Assembly (NCBI RefSeq): GCF_040546685.1 | Contig: NZ_JBEPOH010000001.1 | Location: 1 to 64,000 of the forward strand | Source: Variovorax sp. OAS795 | GTDB lineage: Bacteria > Pseudomonadota > Gammaproteobacteria > Burkholderiales > Burkholderiaceae_C | Direction: 5' to 3' | Length of the DNA stretch: 64,000 nt | Shown: in pieces, positions 36,362 to 43,591 of the stretch | Numbering within the stretch: the first letter of the stretch is position 1 | How the letters are laid out: each line of letters starts with the position of its first letter | Notes under the pieces: model-generated | The model's input: the letters and a program-made list of their open reading frames with translations, nothing else | Database searches by the model: none | Told to the model about the DNA's origin: nothing | Program-made: the position numbers and the translations under genes

Positions 36362-36883
36362 TCAGCGTTTGCCGCTGCCGCCGCGCGGGCTGGCGTTCCT
36401 GGGCTCGAGTTGCGCCAGCCGCTCGCGCAGCCGGGCCACTTCTTCGCGCAGGGCCTGCACTTCTTCGGCGCTCGGCATGCCCAGGCGCTGCAAGGCGGTG
36501 GCAACGCGCTGGTCGAACACGTCCTCGAATTTGCGAAGGCCGAAGCTGTCCAGCCCCGGAAAGCCGCGCGGAGCCGCCTTGGCGGCGCCGCCGGCCTCGG
36601 GCTTGCCCTGGCCGATGCCCAGCAGCCCCTCGATCACGTTGGCCTGGCGCTTGGCGACGTCGTCGCGCACGTTGCCCAGCACCTTGAGGCCTGCGCGCAG
36701 CAGGCCTTCACCGACGGCCTTCGGGCCCGCCGGTGCATCGGGTGTGACAGCAGCAGTTTTCTTCTTTGCCGCCGCAACCGTCTTCCGGGCTGCGGGGGCC
36801 TTTTTGGCCGGGGGAGCTTTCTTCGCAGGCGCCGCCGCCTTCTTCTTTTTCAGGCTTGCGGTCGCGTCGGGGCGGGTCGCCAT
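36362..36883 (-). CDS. phasin family / PhaF-PhaI-like granule-associated protein
   Basis: A 173-residue protein. Residues about 12-45 form a Lys/Ala/Pro-rich histone-H1-like tail (KKKKAAAPAKKAPPAKKAP). A phasin-like helical core follows (AVGEGLLRAGLKVLGNVRD), and the C-terminus is a leucine-zipper-like coiled coil (ALREEVARLRERLAQLE). PhaF/PhaI proteins bind polyhydroxyalkanoate granules and, through basic tails, DNA, helping to share granules at division. Here the basic tail is N-terminal, reversed from classical PhaF. It follows the other phasin-like gene by 17 bases. Confidence 0.75.
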   Translation of the reverse strand: MATRPDATASLKKKKAAAPAKKAPPAKKAPAARKTVAAAKKKTAAVTPDAPAGPKAVGEGLLRAGLKVLGNVRDDVAKRQANVIEGLLGIGQGKPEAGGAAKAAPRGFPGLDSFGLRKFEDVFDQRVATALQRLGMPSAEEVQALREEVARLRERLAQLEPRNASPRGGSGKR

Positions 36884-36900
36884 GCGTTCTTGCTCCAGGG

Positions 36901-37452
36901 TCAGGCTGCCTTGCGGGCGGCGCGGCGAACCGGCTTCTTGGCCGCGGCGGCCTTGGCCTTCACGGTGCGCACGGGCTGGGCTTCCTCGGTGCCGCCCACG
37001 CGCACTTCGATCTGCTTGGCGCCGGCTGCGATCCTGTCGGCGATCTGCACCGAGACGTTGGCGATCGGCTGGTTCAGCGCGTTCAGGGTCTTGACCACCG
37101 TGGTGACGATGGGCGATTCGACACCCGCCACGCGGCCGGCCACGGCTTCGATGCCGCTGGTGGTGCCCGCGGCCATGCGGTCCATCACCGAGACGATGCG
37201 GCCGGTGTCGATGTCCAGGCGGTTGGCCAGGAAGCCGTTGATCTTTTCCTGCGCGCCGATCAGGTTGGCCTTGACCTGCTCGCTCACCAGCGGAATCTGG
37301 CGGCTGCCGAGGAATTCGGTGTAGCGCGACGATGCACCGCCGAGCAGGCGATGCACGCCGGCGCGGTAGGCACCCACCAGCGTCTTGCCGGCGTCGTTGT
37401 ACTGGCCGACGACGTGGATGGCGGCGGAAGAGAAAGAAGCTTGCGTGGTCAT
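36901..37452 (-). CDS. phasin-like protein with basic tail
   Basis: A 183-residue mostly helical protein without membrane segments. The body contains AIHVVGQYNDAGKTLVGAYR and GRIVSVMDRMAAGTTSGIEA and looks like a small granule-coating protein. The final ~25 residues are basic and Ala/Lys-rich (KAKAAAAKKPVRRAARKAA). It is the first gene after the WS/DGAT gene and leads the phasin pair. Its upstream gap holds a direct repeat. Assignment to phasins is by composition and context; I do not recognise a firm domain. Confidence 0.6.
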   Translation of the reverse strand: MTTQASFSSAAIHVVGQYNDAGKTLVGAYRAGVHRLLGGASSRYTEFLGSRQIPLVSEQVKANLIGAQEKINGFLANRLDIDTGRIVSVMDRMAAGTTSGIEAVAGRVAGVESPIVTTVVKTLNALNQPIANVSVQIADRIAAGAKQIEVRVGGTEEAQPVRTVKAKAAAAKKPVRRAARKAA

Positions 37453-37512
37453 GTGGATTTCCTGGAAGTTGATCGGTCGCGGATTTGCGATGGGGTGATC
37501 TTCTTCCGGAGT

Positions 37513-37549
37513 GCCTAGGCCTGGAAAACTAGAACGGTCGGAAAACTAG
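37513..37549. promoter_or_regulatory. tandem GGAAAACTAG repeat and GCCTAGGC palindrome upstream of phasin-like gene
   Basis: GGAAAACTAG occurs at 37523-37532 and again at 37540-37549, exactly 17 bases apart, and is preceded by the perfect palindrome GCCTAGGC at 37513-37520. All lie in the 133-base gap between the WS/DGAT stop and the phasin-like start. A spaced direct repeat in an AT-richer stretch is the expected shape of a regulator or sigma-dependent promoter region. Confidence 0.5.
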
Positions 37550-37585
37550 TCCAACTGCCCCAATTTTCTGGCCCCGGCCTCGCAA

Positions 37586-39280
37586 TCATGCCGCAGCTGC
37601 CGCACGGGCGCGCTTGGCCGGCACGGCCGGTTTGCGCGGCGGCGCCTTGCGCGCAGGGGTCTTGGCGGGCGTCTTGATGGGCGTTTTTGCGGCGGCCGTC
37701 CTGGAGACCGGCGCCTTGGCCGCGGGCGTTTTCGCTGCGGCGGCCTTCTTCGCGGGCGCCTTTTTCGCCGCAGTCTTGGGGGCCGGCTTGGCCGCCGCCT
37801 TCACGGCAGGTGCCGGCTCCGGCGCGGCGGCCGCCTTCGCAGGGGCCGTGCCCGCGGCCGCGGGTTGGGTCTGCGTGAGGCTCATCAGCAGCTGGTGCTC
37901 GGCCAGCAGGTAGTCGCCGATCTCCGTGATGTCGGGCACCGCGCGGCGGCAGGCGATGAGGCCGTAGTCCATGCGGCCGTTGTAGCTCTGCACCGTGACG
38001 TTGAGCGCCGTGCCGTGGCTCGCGATGGACACCGGGTAGTAGCTGGTGACCAGCGCCCCCGCAAAGTACATCGGGAACGGCGCGCCCGCCACGTTGGAGA
38101 TGGCCACGTTGGCCGCCGGCGGCAGCAGGTTCACGAGCCCCGAGCGGCCGACCATCGAGGCGATGCCCGACACCAGCCAGGGCGCGGCAAAGGTGGGAAA
38201 GTCGTCGAGGATCACCGCCTTGAAGCGGTTCATGGTCGACTTGGAGCTTGTCGAAGAGGCGTTGATGGCCTTTAACCGCTGCACCGGGTCGGTGATGTCG
38301 GTCGCCAGGCTCACGAGGATCATGCTGGCCTGGTTGTTGGCCGTCTCGTCGCCCGCTTCGCGCAGGCTCACGGGCACGCCGGCCACCAGCGGCTTGGCCG
38401 GCAGCTCGTTGTTGTCGGCCAGGTAGTGGCGCAGCGCGCCGGCCACCGTGGCCATCACCACGTCGTTGAGCGACACGCCGAAGTGCTTGGCGATGTGCTT
38501 GGTCTCGGCCAGCGAGATGGTGCGGCCCGCAAAGGTGCGCTGGTTGGTGATCGACACGTTGAGCGAGGTGCGCGGCGCAAAGAGGTTGAACTTCTTGGGC
38601 GCTGTGGCGGCGTTCTTCTCGGCCGCCTTCTCGTCGGGCTTGGCGAGCCCGCCGATGGCGCGCGCAATGGCCGGCGCCATCTTGAACAGCTTGACGTACT
38701 GCTGCGCCGTGTTGCGCAGCGCCGCGGTCGCGAGCTCGGCCATGCCCAACTGGTAGCCGCTGCTGCGCGGACGCGCCCGCGGCGGCTTGACCACGCGGCC
38801 CGCGGGCTCCAGATCGAAGATCGCCTTGCCGAGCGCCACGCCGGCCTGCCCGTCGATGCCCGCATGGTGCACCTTGGTGTAGAGCGCCACCTGCCCGCTC
38901 TTGAGGCCGTCGATGATGAAGAACTCCCACATCGGCCGGCTGCGGTCGATCAGCGTGGAATGCAGCCGCGCCACGTACTGCTGCAGCTGCCGGTTGGTGC
39001 CGGGCTTGGGCAGCGTGATGTGGCGCACGTGGTAGTCGATGTCGATGTCGCCGTCGTCCACCCACACCGGGTTGGTCATGTCGAAGGGCATCAGTGCGAG
39101 CTTGCGCGTGAACACGTCGGCCAGGTGGATGCGGCTGGCCATGAACTGCTTGGCGTCTTCGTAGAAGTCGCCCTTGTAGCCCTTGGGCAGGTCCAGCACG
39201 TTGAGCGAGCCCACGTGCATCGGCATCTCGGGGGTCTCCAGGTGCAGGAAGGTGGCATCAAGACCGCTCAGGTGTTTCAT
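37586..39280 (-). CDS. wax ester synthase/diacylglycerol acyltransferase (WS/DGAT) with basic tail
   Basis: A 564-residue WS/DGAT. The N-terminus MKHLSGLDATFLHLETP and the active site HHAGIDG (His138, His139, Asp143) are canonical, as are NNQASMILVSL and PFPMYFAGA in the second domain. The enzyme esterifies fatty acyl-CoA to diacylglycerol or fatty alcohol to make neutral storage lipid. Unusually, the last ~90 residues (about 474-564) are an Ala/Lys/Pro repeat tail like histone H1 (for example KKAPAKKAAAAKTPAAK). Similar tails are on the two adjacent phasin-like proteins. It is transcribed towards those genes. Confidence 0.9.
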   Translation of the reverse strand: MKHLSGLDATFLHLETPEMPMHVGSLNVLDLPKGYKGDFYEDAKQFMASRIHLADVFTRKLALMPFDMTNPVWVDDGDIDIDYHVRHITLPKPGTNRQLQQYVARLHSTLIDRSRPMWEFFIIDGLKSGQVALYTKVHHAGIDGQAGVALGKAIFDLEPAGRVVKPPRARPRSSGYQLGMAELATAALRNTAQQYVKLFKMAPAIARAIGGLAKPDEKAAEKNAATAPKKFNLFAPRTSLNVSITNQRTFAGRTISLAETKHIAKHFGVSLNDVVMATVAGALRHYLADNNELPAKPLVAGVPVSLREAGDETANNQASMILVSLATDITDPVQRLKAINASSTSSKSTMNRFKAVILDDFPTFAAPWLVSGIASMVGRSGLVNLLPPAANVAISNVAGAPFPMYFAGALVTSYYPVSIASHGTALNVTVQSYNGRMDYGLIACRRAVPDITEIGDYLLAEHQLLMSLTQTQPAAAGTAPAKAAAAPEPAPAVKAAAKPAPKTAAKKAPAKKAAAAKTPAAKAPVSRTAAAKTPIKTPAKTPARKAPPRKPAVPAKRARAAAAA

Positions 39281-39362
39281 GTGTCGTGTCTCCTTGTGTG
39301 CGCAGGCGCCGTCCGGCAGGATACCCGTGCACGGCCCCGCGAACCGGGCCCGAAGCATTGAA

Positions 39363-39386
39363 CGCGGGTTTGTCCCGAGACCCGCG
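39363..39386. other. GC-rich hairpin upstream of the S9 peptidase gene
   Basis: CGCGGGT and ACCCGCG pair around a ten-base loop in the 174-base gap between the divergent WS/DGAT and S9 peptidase genes. It may be a regulatory element of either promoter. Nothing else gene-like is visible in this gap except the short repeat at 39393-39409. Confidence 0.3.
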
Positions 39387-39392
39387 CGTGTC

Positions 39393-39409
39393 GCTATGAA
39401 TTCAATAGC
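39393..39409. repeat. short GCTAT..ATAGC dyad, possible family-specific repeat
   Basis: GCTATGAATTCAATAGC has GCTAT/ATAGC ends around an AT-rich centre with GAATTC. It stands out as AT-rich between GC-rich genes. Short dyads of this kind with GCTAT ends recur between genes in many Comamonadaceae genomes, as I recall; only one clear copy is present here, so the repeat status is unproven. Confidence 0.3.
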
Positions 39410-39454
39410 TCGCGCCGGCATGCCGCCTTCACGCGGGATTCGTACACTGGGCCC

Positions 39455-41512
39455 ATGACTTCCAACGCTTCCACGCAGACCGACGAGTTCCTGTGGCTCG
39501 AAGACATCGACGGCGCCGAACAGCTCGCATGGGCGCGCCAGCAGAACGACAAGACGGTGCAGCGCTACGCACGGTCGCCCGCCTTCGAACGCATGGAGCA
39601 AGGCATCCTCGAAGTGCTCGATTCCGATGCGCGCATTCCGATGGTGCGCAAGATCGGGCCGTTCTTCTACAACTTCTGGCGCGACAAGAAGAACCCCAAG
39701 GGCCTGTGGCGCCGCACCACGCTGGCTGGATATCGCGAGCCGCAGCCCGCCTGGGAAACCGTCATCGACCTCGACGCCCTGGCGGAGGCCGAGAAGGAGA
39801 ACTGGGTCTGGCATGGCGCACAGGCCCTGCAGCCCGGCTACAAGCGCTGCCTGGTCTCGCTCTCGCGCGGCGGTGCCGATGCCGACGTGGTGCGCGAGTT
39901 CGACCTCGAGCTCAGGCAGTTCGTCACCGGCGGATTCACGCTGCCTGAAGCCAAGAGCAGCGTGGCCTGGAAAGACATCGATCATCTCTACGTCGCAACC
40001 GACTTCGGGCCCGGCTCGATGACCAGTTCCAGCTATCCGCGCATCGTGAAGGAGTGGAAGCGCGGCACGCCGCTCGAAAGCGCGCAGGTGGTGTACGAAG
40101 GCGGCATGGACGACATGACGGTCAGCGCCTGGCGCGACAACACGCCGGGCTTCGAGCGCGACTTCGTGTCGCGCCAGATGGACTTCTACGACAGCGAGAC
40201 CTGGCTGCGCGGCAGCGACGGCCGGCTCGCGAAGATCGACGTGCCCGACGATGCCAACGCCGACATCACGCGCGAGTGGATGCTGGTCGAGCCGCGCAGC
40301 CCGTGGACCGTGGCCGGCACCACCTACAAGCCGGGCTCGCTGCTGGCGACCCGGTTCGACGACTACATGGCCGGCAAGCGCGAGATCACGGTGCTGTTCG
40401 AGCCCGACGAAAGCACCGCGCTCGACGACCATTCGTGGACCCGCCACCACCTGATCCTCAATGTGATGCACGACGTGGTGAACAAGCTCGAGGTGCTCAC
40501 CCCGCAGCCCGGATCGCGCGAATGGAAGCGCGAGAGCCTGGGCGGCGCGCCCGAACTCTCGACCATCGCGGCCGGCGCCATCGACGAAGACGAGAACGAC
40601 GACTATTTCCTGACCGTGAGCGGCTTCCTCCAGCCGACCACGCTCTACATCGGCACCATCGGCCAGGGCGAGCCCGAGCCGCTGAAGGACAGCCCCGCGT
40701 TCTTCGATGCCTCGCGCTATCGCGTGAGCCAGCATTTCGCCACCTCGAAGGACGGCACGCGCGTGCCCTATTTCGAGATTGCGCCGAAGAACCTGCAGGC
40801 CGACGGAAAGAATCCCACACTGCAGTACGCCTACGGCGGCTTCGAGATCTCGCTGCAGCCAAGCTACAGCGGGAGCATCGGCCGCGCCTGGCTGGAGCAG
40901 GGCGGCGTCTACGTGGTCGCCAACATCCGCGGCGGCGGCGAGTACGGGCCGCGCTGGCACCAGGCCGCGCTGCAGGAAAACCGGCTGCGCACCTGCGAAG
41001 ACTTTGCGGCCGTGTCGCAGCACCTCATTGCGCGCAACATCACCTCGCCGCACCACCTGGGCGCCATGGGCGGCAGCAACGGCGGCCTGCTGATGGGCAA
41101 CATGCTGACGCTGTATCCCGCGCTCTACGGCGCCATCGTGAGCGAGGTGGCGCTGCTCGACATGAAGCGCTACACCCAGCTGTCGGCCGGCGCCTCGTGG
41201 ATCGCCGAATACGGCGACCCCGAAGATCCCGAGGAATGGGCGTGGATCCAGGCCTTCTCGCCCTACGAGAATGCCAGGCCCGGTCAGCCCTACCCGCCGG
41301 CGCTGTTCACCACCTCGACGCGCGACGACCGCGTGGGCCCCGTGCATGCCCGCAAGATGCACGCGAAGCTGGCGGCCATGGGCTACGACACCAGCTTCTA
41401 CGAGAACATCGAAGGCGGCCACAGTGCGGCGTCGGACAACAAGGAGTCGGCTTTCATGGACGCCCTGGGCTACGCCTATCTCTGGAAGCACATCGGACGG
41501 ACAACGGCATGA
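39455..41512 (+). CDS. S9 family peptidase (prolyl oligopeptidase type)
   Basis: A 685-residue S9A-type serine peptidase without a signal peptide. Residues about 60-420 form the beta-propeller gate. The C-terminal alpha/beta hydrolase domain carries the triad: Ser in MGGSNGGLL, Asp in TRDDRVGP, and His in EGGHSAASDN. The conserved NIRGGGEYGPRWHQAAL lies before the Ser. It cleaves short peptides after Pro or related residues in the cytoplasm. The arginase gene starts within its stop codon (ATGA at 41509-41512), so it and arginase are co-translated. Confidence 0.93.
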   Translation: MTSNASTQTDEFLWLEDIDGAEQLAWARQQNDKTVQRYARSPAFERMEQGILEVLDSDARIPMVRKIGPFFYNFWRDKKNPKGLWRRTTLAGYREPQPAWETVIDLDALAEAEKENWVWHGAQALQPGYKRCLVSLSRGGADADVVREFDLELRQFVTGGFTLPEAKSSVAWKDIDHLYVATDFGPGSMTSSSYPRIVKEWKRGTPLESAQVVYEGGMDDMTVSAWRDNTPGFERDFVSRQMDFYDSETWLRGSDGRLAKIDVPDDANADITREWMLVEPRSPWTVAGTTYKPGSLLATRFDDYMAGKREITVLFEPDESTALDDHSWTRHHLILNVMHDVVNKLEVLTPQPGSREWKRESLGGAPELSTIAAGAIDEDENDDYFLTVSGFLQPTTLYIGTIGQGEPEPLKDSPAFFDASRYRVSQHFATSKDGTRVPYFEIAPKNLQADGKNPTLQYAYGGFEISLQPSYSGSIGRAWLEQGGVYVVANIRGGGEYGPRWHQAALQENRLRTCEDFAAVSQHLIARNITSPHHLGAMGGSNGGLLMGNMLTLYPALYGAIVSEVALLDMKRYTQLSAGASWIAEYGDPEDPEEWAWIQAFSPYENARPGQPYPPALFTTSTRDDRVGPVHARKMHAKLAAMGYDTSFYENIEGGHSAASDNKESAFMDALGYAYLWKHIGRTTA

Positions 41513-42432
41513 GCAACGTCAACGGCACCACCCTCGAACTGATCGGCGCGCCCACCGACGTCGGCGCGAGCGTGCGCGGTGCCGGCATGGGCCCAGATGC
41601 GCTGCGCGTGGCGGGCCTGCCCGAAGCGCTCGCGCGGCAGGGCTTCACCGTGCTCGACCGCGGCAATCTCGCCGGGCCGGCCACGCCCTGGACCGCACCG
41701 GCCAATGGCCTGCGCCATCTCGACGAGGTGATCGCGTGGAACCGCTCCGTCTATGCGGCGGTCGACACCGCGATGGGCATCGGCCATGTGCCGCTCATGT
41801 TGGGCGGCGACCATTGCCTGGCCATCGGCTCGATCAGCGCCGTGGCCTGGCATGCGCGCAAGCGCGGCAAGAAGCTGCGCGTGGTGTGGCTCGATGCGCA
41901 CTCCGACGTCAACACCGAAACCACCAGCCCGAGCGGCAACCTGCATGGCATGCCGGTGTCCTGCCTGCTGGGCCACGGGCCCGCCGTGCTCACCGGCTGG
42001 AGCGGCGAACGCGCGGCCATCGAGCACGACGCGATCCGCTTCATCGGCATCCGCAGCGTCGATGCGGACGAGAAGGAAGCCATTCGCACTCTCGGCCTGC
42101 ATGTGTTCGACATGCGCCACATCGACGAGCACGGCATGCGCACCACCATGACCGAGGCGCTGCAGGACGTGGACGAAGACACCCACCTGCACGTGAGCTT
42201 CGACCTCGATTGCCTGGACCCGAACATCGCGCCCGGGGTGGGCACCGGCGTGCGCGGCGGACCGACCTACCGCGAAATGCAGCTGTGCATGGAGATGATC
42301 GCCGACACCGGCCGTCTCGGCTCGGTCGACGTGGTGGAACTCAACCCGGCGCTCGACGTGCGCAACCAGACCGCCGAGGTGGCGGTGGAACTCATCGAGA
42401 GCCTGTTCGGAAAGTCGACGCTGGTGCGCTAG
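41509..42432 (+). CDS. rocF: arginase
   Basis: A 307-residue ureohydrolase. The binuclear manganese motifs are all present: GGDHCLAIG, WLDAHSDVNT, and SFDLDCLDPNIAPG; LHGMPVSCLLG supplies the substrate-loop His. Length, the opening ELIGAPTDVGASVRGAGMGP, and the absence of agmatinase-specific features favour arginase over agmatinase. It converts arginine to ornithine and urea. Translation is coupled to the S9 peptidase upstream. Its 3' end overlaps the convergent DUF805 gene by four bases. Confidence 0.92.
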   Translation: MSNVNGTTLELIGAPTDVGASVRGAGMGPDALRVAGLPEALARQGFTVLDRGNLAGPATPWTAPANGLRHLDEVIAWNRSVYAAVDTAMGIGHVPLMLGGDHCLAIGSISAVAWHARKRGKKLRVVWLDAHSDVNTETTSPSGNLHGMPVSCLLGHGPAVLTGWSGERAAIEHDAIRFIGIRSVDADEKEAIRTLGLHVFDMRHIDEHGMRTTMTEALQDVDEDTHLHVSFDLDCLDPNIAPGVGTGVRGGPTYREMQLCMEMIADTGRLGSVDVVELNPALDVRNQTAEVAVELIESLFGKSTLVR

Positions 42433-42977
42433 GGCCTGGCAGCCTGCGCGGCCTTGGCCTTGACGGTGTAGTCGTGGTAGGCCGGCAGCGCGATGGCCGC
42501 GAGGAGGCCGCCCACTGCAATGATCGGCACCACCACGGCACCGATCACGACGCCGGTGCCGTTCGGCTGCGGCGGTGCGCCGAAGCGGTTCACTCCCTTC
42601 GTGCCCGGATAGAACACCCAGATGAGGCTCACGAACGGGATCAGGCACAGCAGCGCGCTCCAGCCGGTCCATCCCATGTCATGGCTGCGCCGGACGGAGA
42701 GCAGGACGAAGAACCCGGAGTACGAAATGAAGAGCAGCAATGGCAGCATCGCCATCACGTCATGCGAGCGAAAGATGCCTGCTGCAGCCGCGAGGATGAG
42801 GCCCACCACGATCGAGATCAGCAAGTAGCCCAGCACGTTGTACGACAGGTAGCGCAGCCGGCCGATCCGGCCCCTGTAAGACCAGAAGCTGACGGGCTGC
42901 ACTTCCGCCTGGCCCGGATGCACGTCCGCCACCTCGACCCCGGGCGCGGCATAGGGATTGGTCGCCTGCATGTTCAC
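42429..42977 (-). CDS. DUF805 membrane protein with C-terminal pilin-like segment (paralogue A)
   Basis: A 182-residue membrane protein. The DUF805 domain (about 28-130) has the family start FWSYRGRIGRLRYL, the motif RRSHDMGWTGWSALL and the end GTKGVNRFGAPPQPNG. A fourth hydrophobic segment follows, GGLLAAIALPAYHDYTVKAK, that closely resembles the conserved first helix of type IV pilins but sits at the C-terminus and lacks the prepilin cleavage site. The N-terminal NPYAAP motif is shared with paralogue B. It is the last gene of the 42.4-51 kb unit, 12 bases after paralogue B. Confidence 0.85.
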   Translation of the reverse strand: MNMQATNPYAAPGVEVADVHPGQAEVQPVSFWSYRGRIGRLRYLSYNVLGYLLISIVVGLILAAAAGIFRSHDVMAMLPLLLFISYSGFFVLLSVRRSHDMGWTGWSALLCLIPFVSLIWVFYPGTKGVNRFGAPPQPNGTGVVIGAVVVPIIAVGGLLAAIALPAYHDYTVKAKAAQAARP

Positions 42978-42989
42978 TTCTCTCTTGCC

Positions 42990-43544
42990 TCAGGGTCTTG
43001 CAGCCTGCGCGGCCTTGGCCTTGACCGTGTACTGCTGGTAGGCCGGCAGCGCGATGGCGGCAAGGATGCCGACGACCGCGATGAGGGGAAGCAACCAGGC
43101 GCCGATGAGCACGCCAAGGCCGTTCGGCGGCGGCGGTGCGCCGAAGCGGTTGCGGCCCTGCGTGCCGGACTTGAAGACCCAGATGAACGCCACCAGCGGA
43201 ATCAGCGCCAGCAACAGCGTCCAGCCCGACCAGTCCATGTCGTGCGACCGCTGGATACCCGCCAGCACATAGAAGATGAAATAGGGAATCACGGCGATGG
43301 CGGTCACGACCGCAATGCCGGTCTTCGAGCCCATGCCGGCAAAACCGATGACGCCGCCGAGCAGCGTGGCCGCAAGAATGCACAGCAGGTACGAATAAAG
43401 CATGTACGCCAGGAAGCGCGCGCGCCCGATCCGGCCCCTGGCGGACCACAGCTTCACGGGCTGCACGCGGTCATCGCCGCCGTGCACATTCACATCCGCC
43501 ACTTCCGCCCTCGGCGCGGCATAGGGATTCACCATCTCCGACAT
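42990..43544 (-). CDS. DUF805 membrane protein with C-terminal pilin-like segment (paralogue B)
   Basis: A 184-residue paralogue of the next gene with the same plan: NPYAAPRAEVADV near the N-terminus, DUF805 start LWSARGRIGRARFLAYML, the motif QRSHDMDWSGWTLLLALIP, the family end GTQGRNRFGAPPPPNG, and a final hydrophobic segment VVGILAAIALPAYQQYTVKA followed by KAAQAARP. The last nine residues of the two paralogues are identical (KAAQAARP plus the preceding Lys). Tandem duplication is likely. It begins 47 bases after the DUF58 gene. Function unknown. Confidence 0.85.
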   Translation of the reverse strand: MSEMVNPYAAPRAEVADVNVHGGDDRVQPVKLWSARGRIGRARFLAYMLYSYLLCILAATLLGGVIGFAGMGSKTGIAVVTAIAVIPYFIFYVLAGIQRSHDMDWSGWTLLLALIPLVAFIWVFKSGTQGRNRFGAPPPPNGLGVLIGAWLLPLIAVVGILAAIALPAYQQYTVKAKAAQAARP

Positions 43545-43591
43545 GCGCTTCTCCTCTTTTGTTGTTGAACAAACATTGTGGGCAGGCCTCG

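Noticed and set aside
42429..43544. Calling the DUF805 proteins pilins or linking them directly to pilT/pilU
   Set aside because: They lack the prepilin cleavage site and the segment is C-terminal; pilT and pilU are about 15 kb away.
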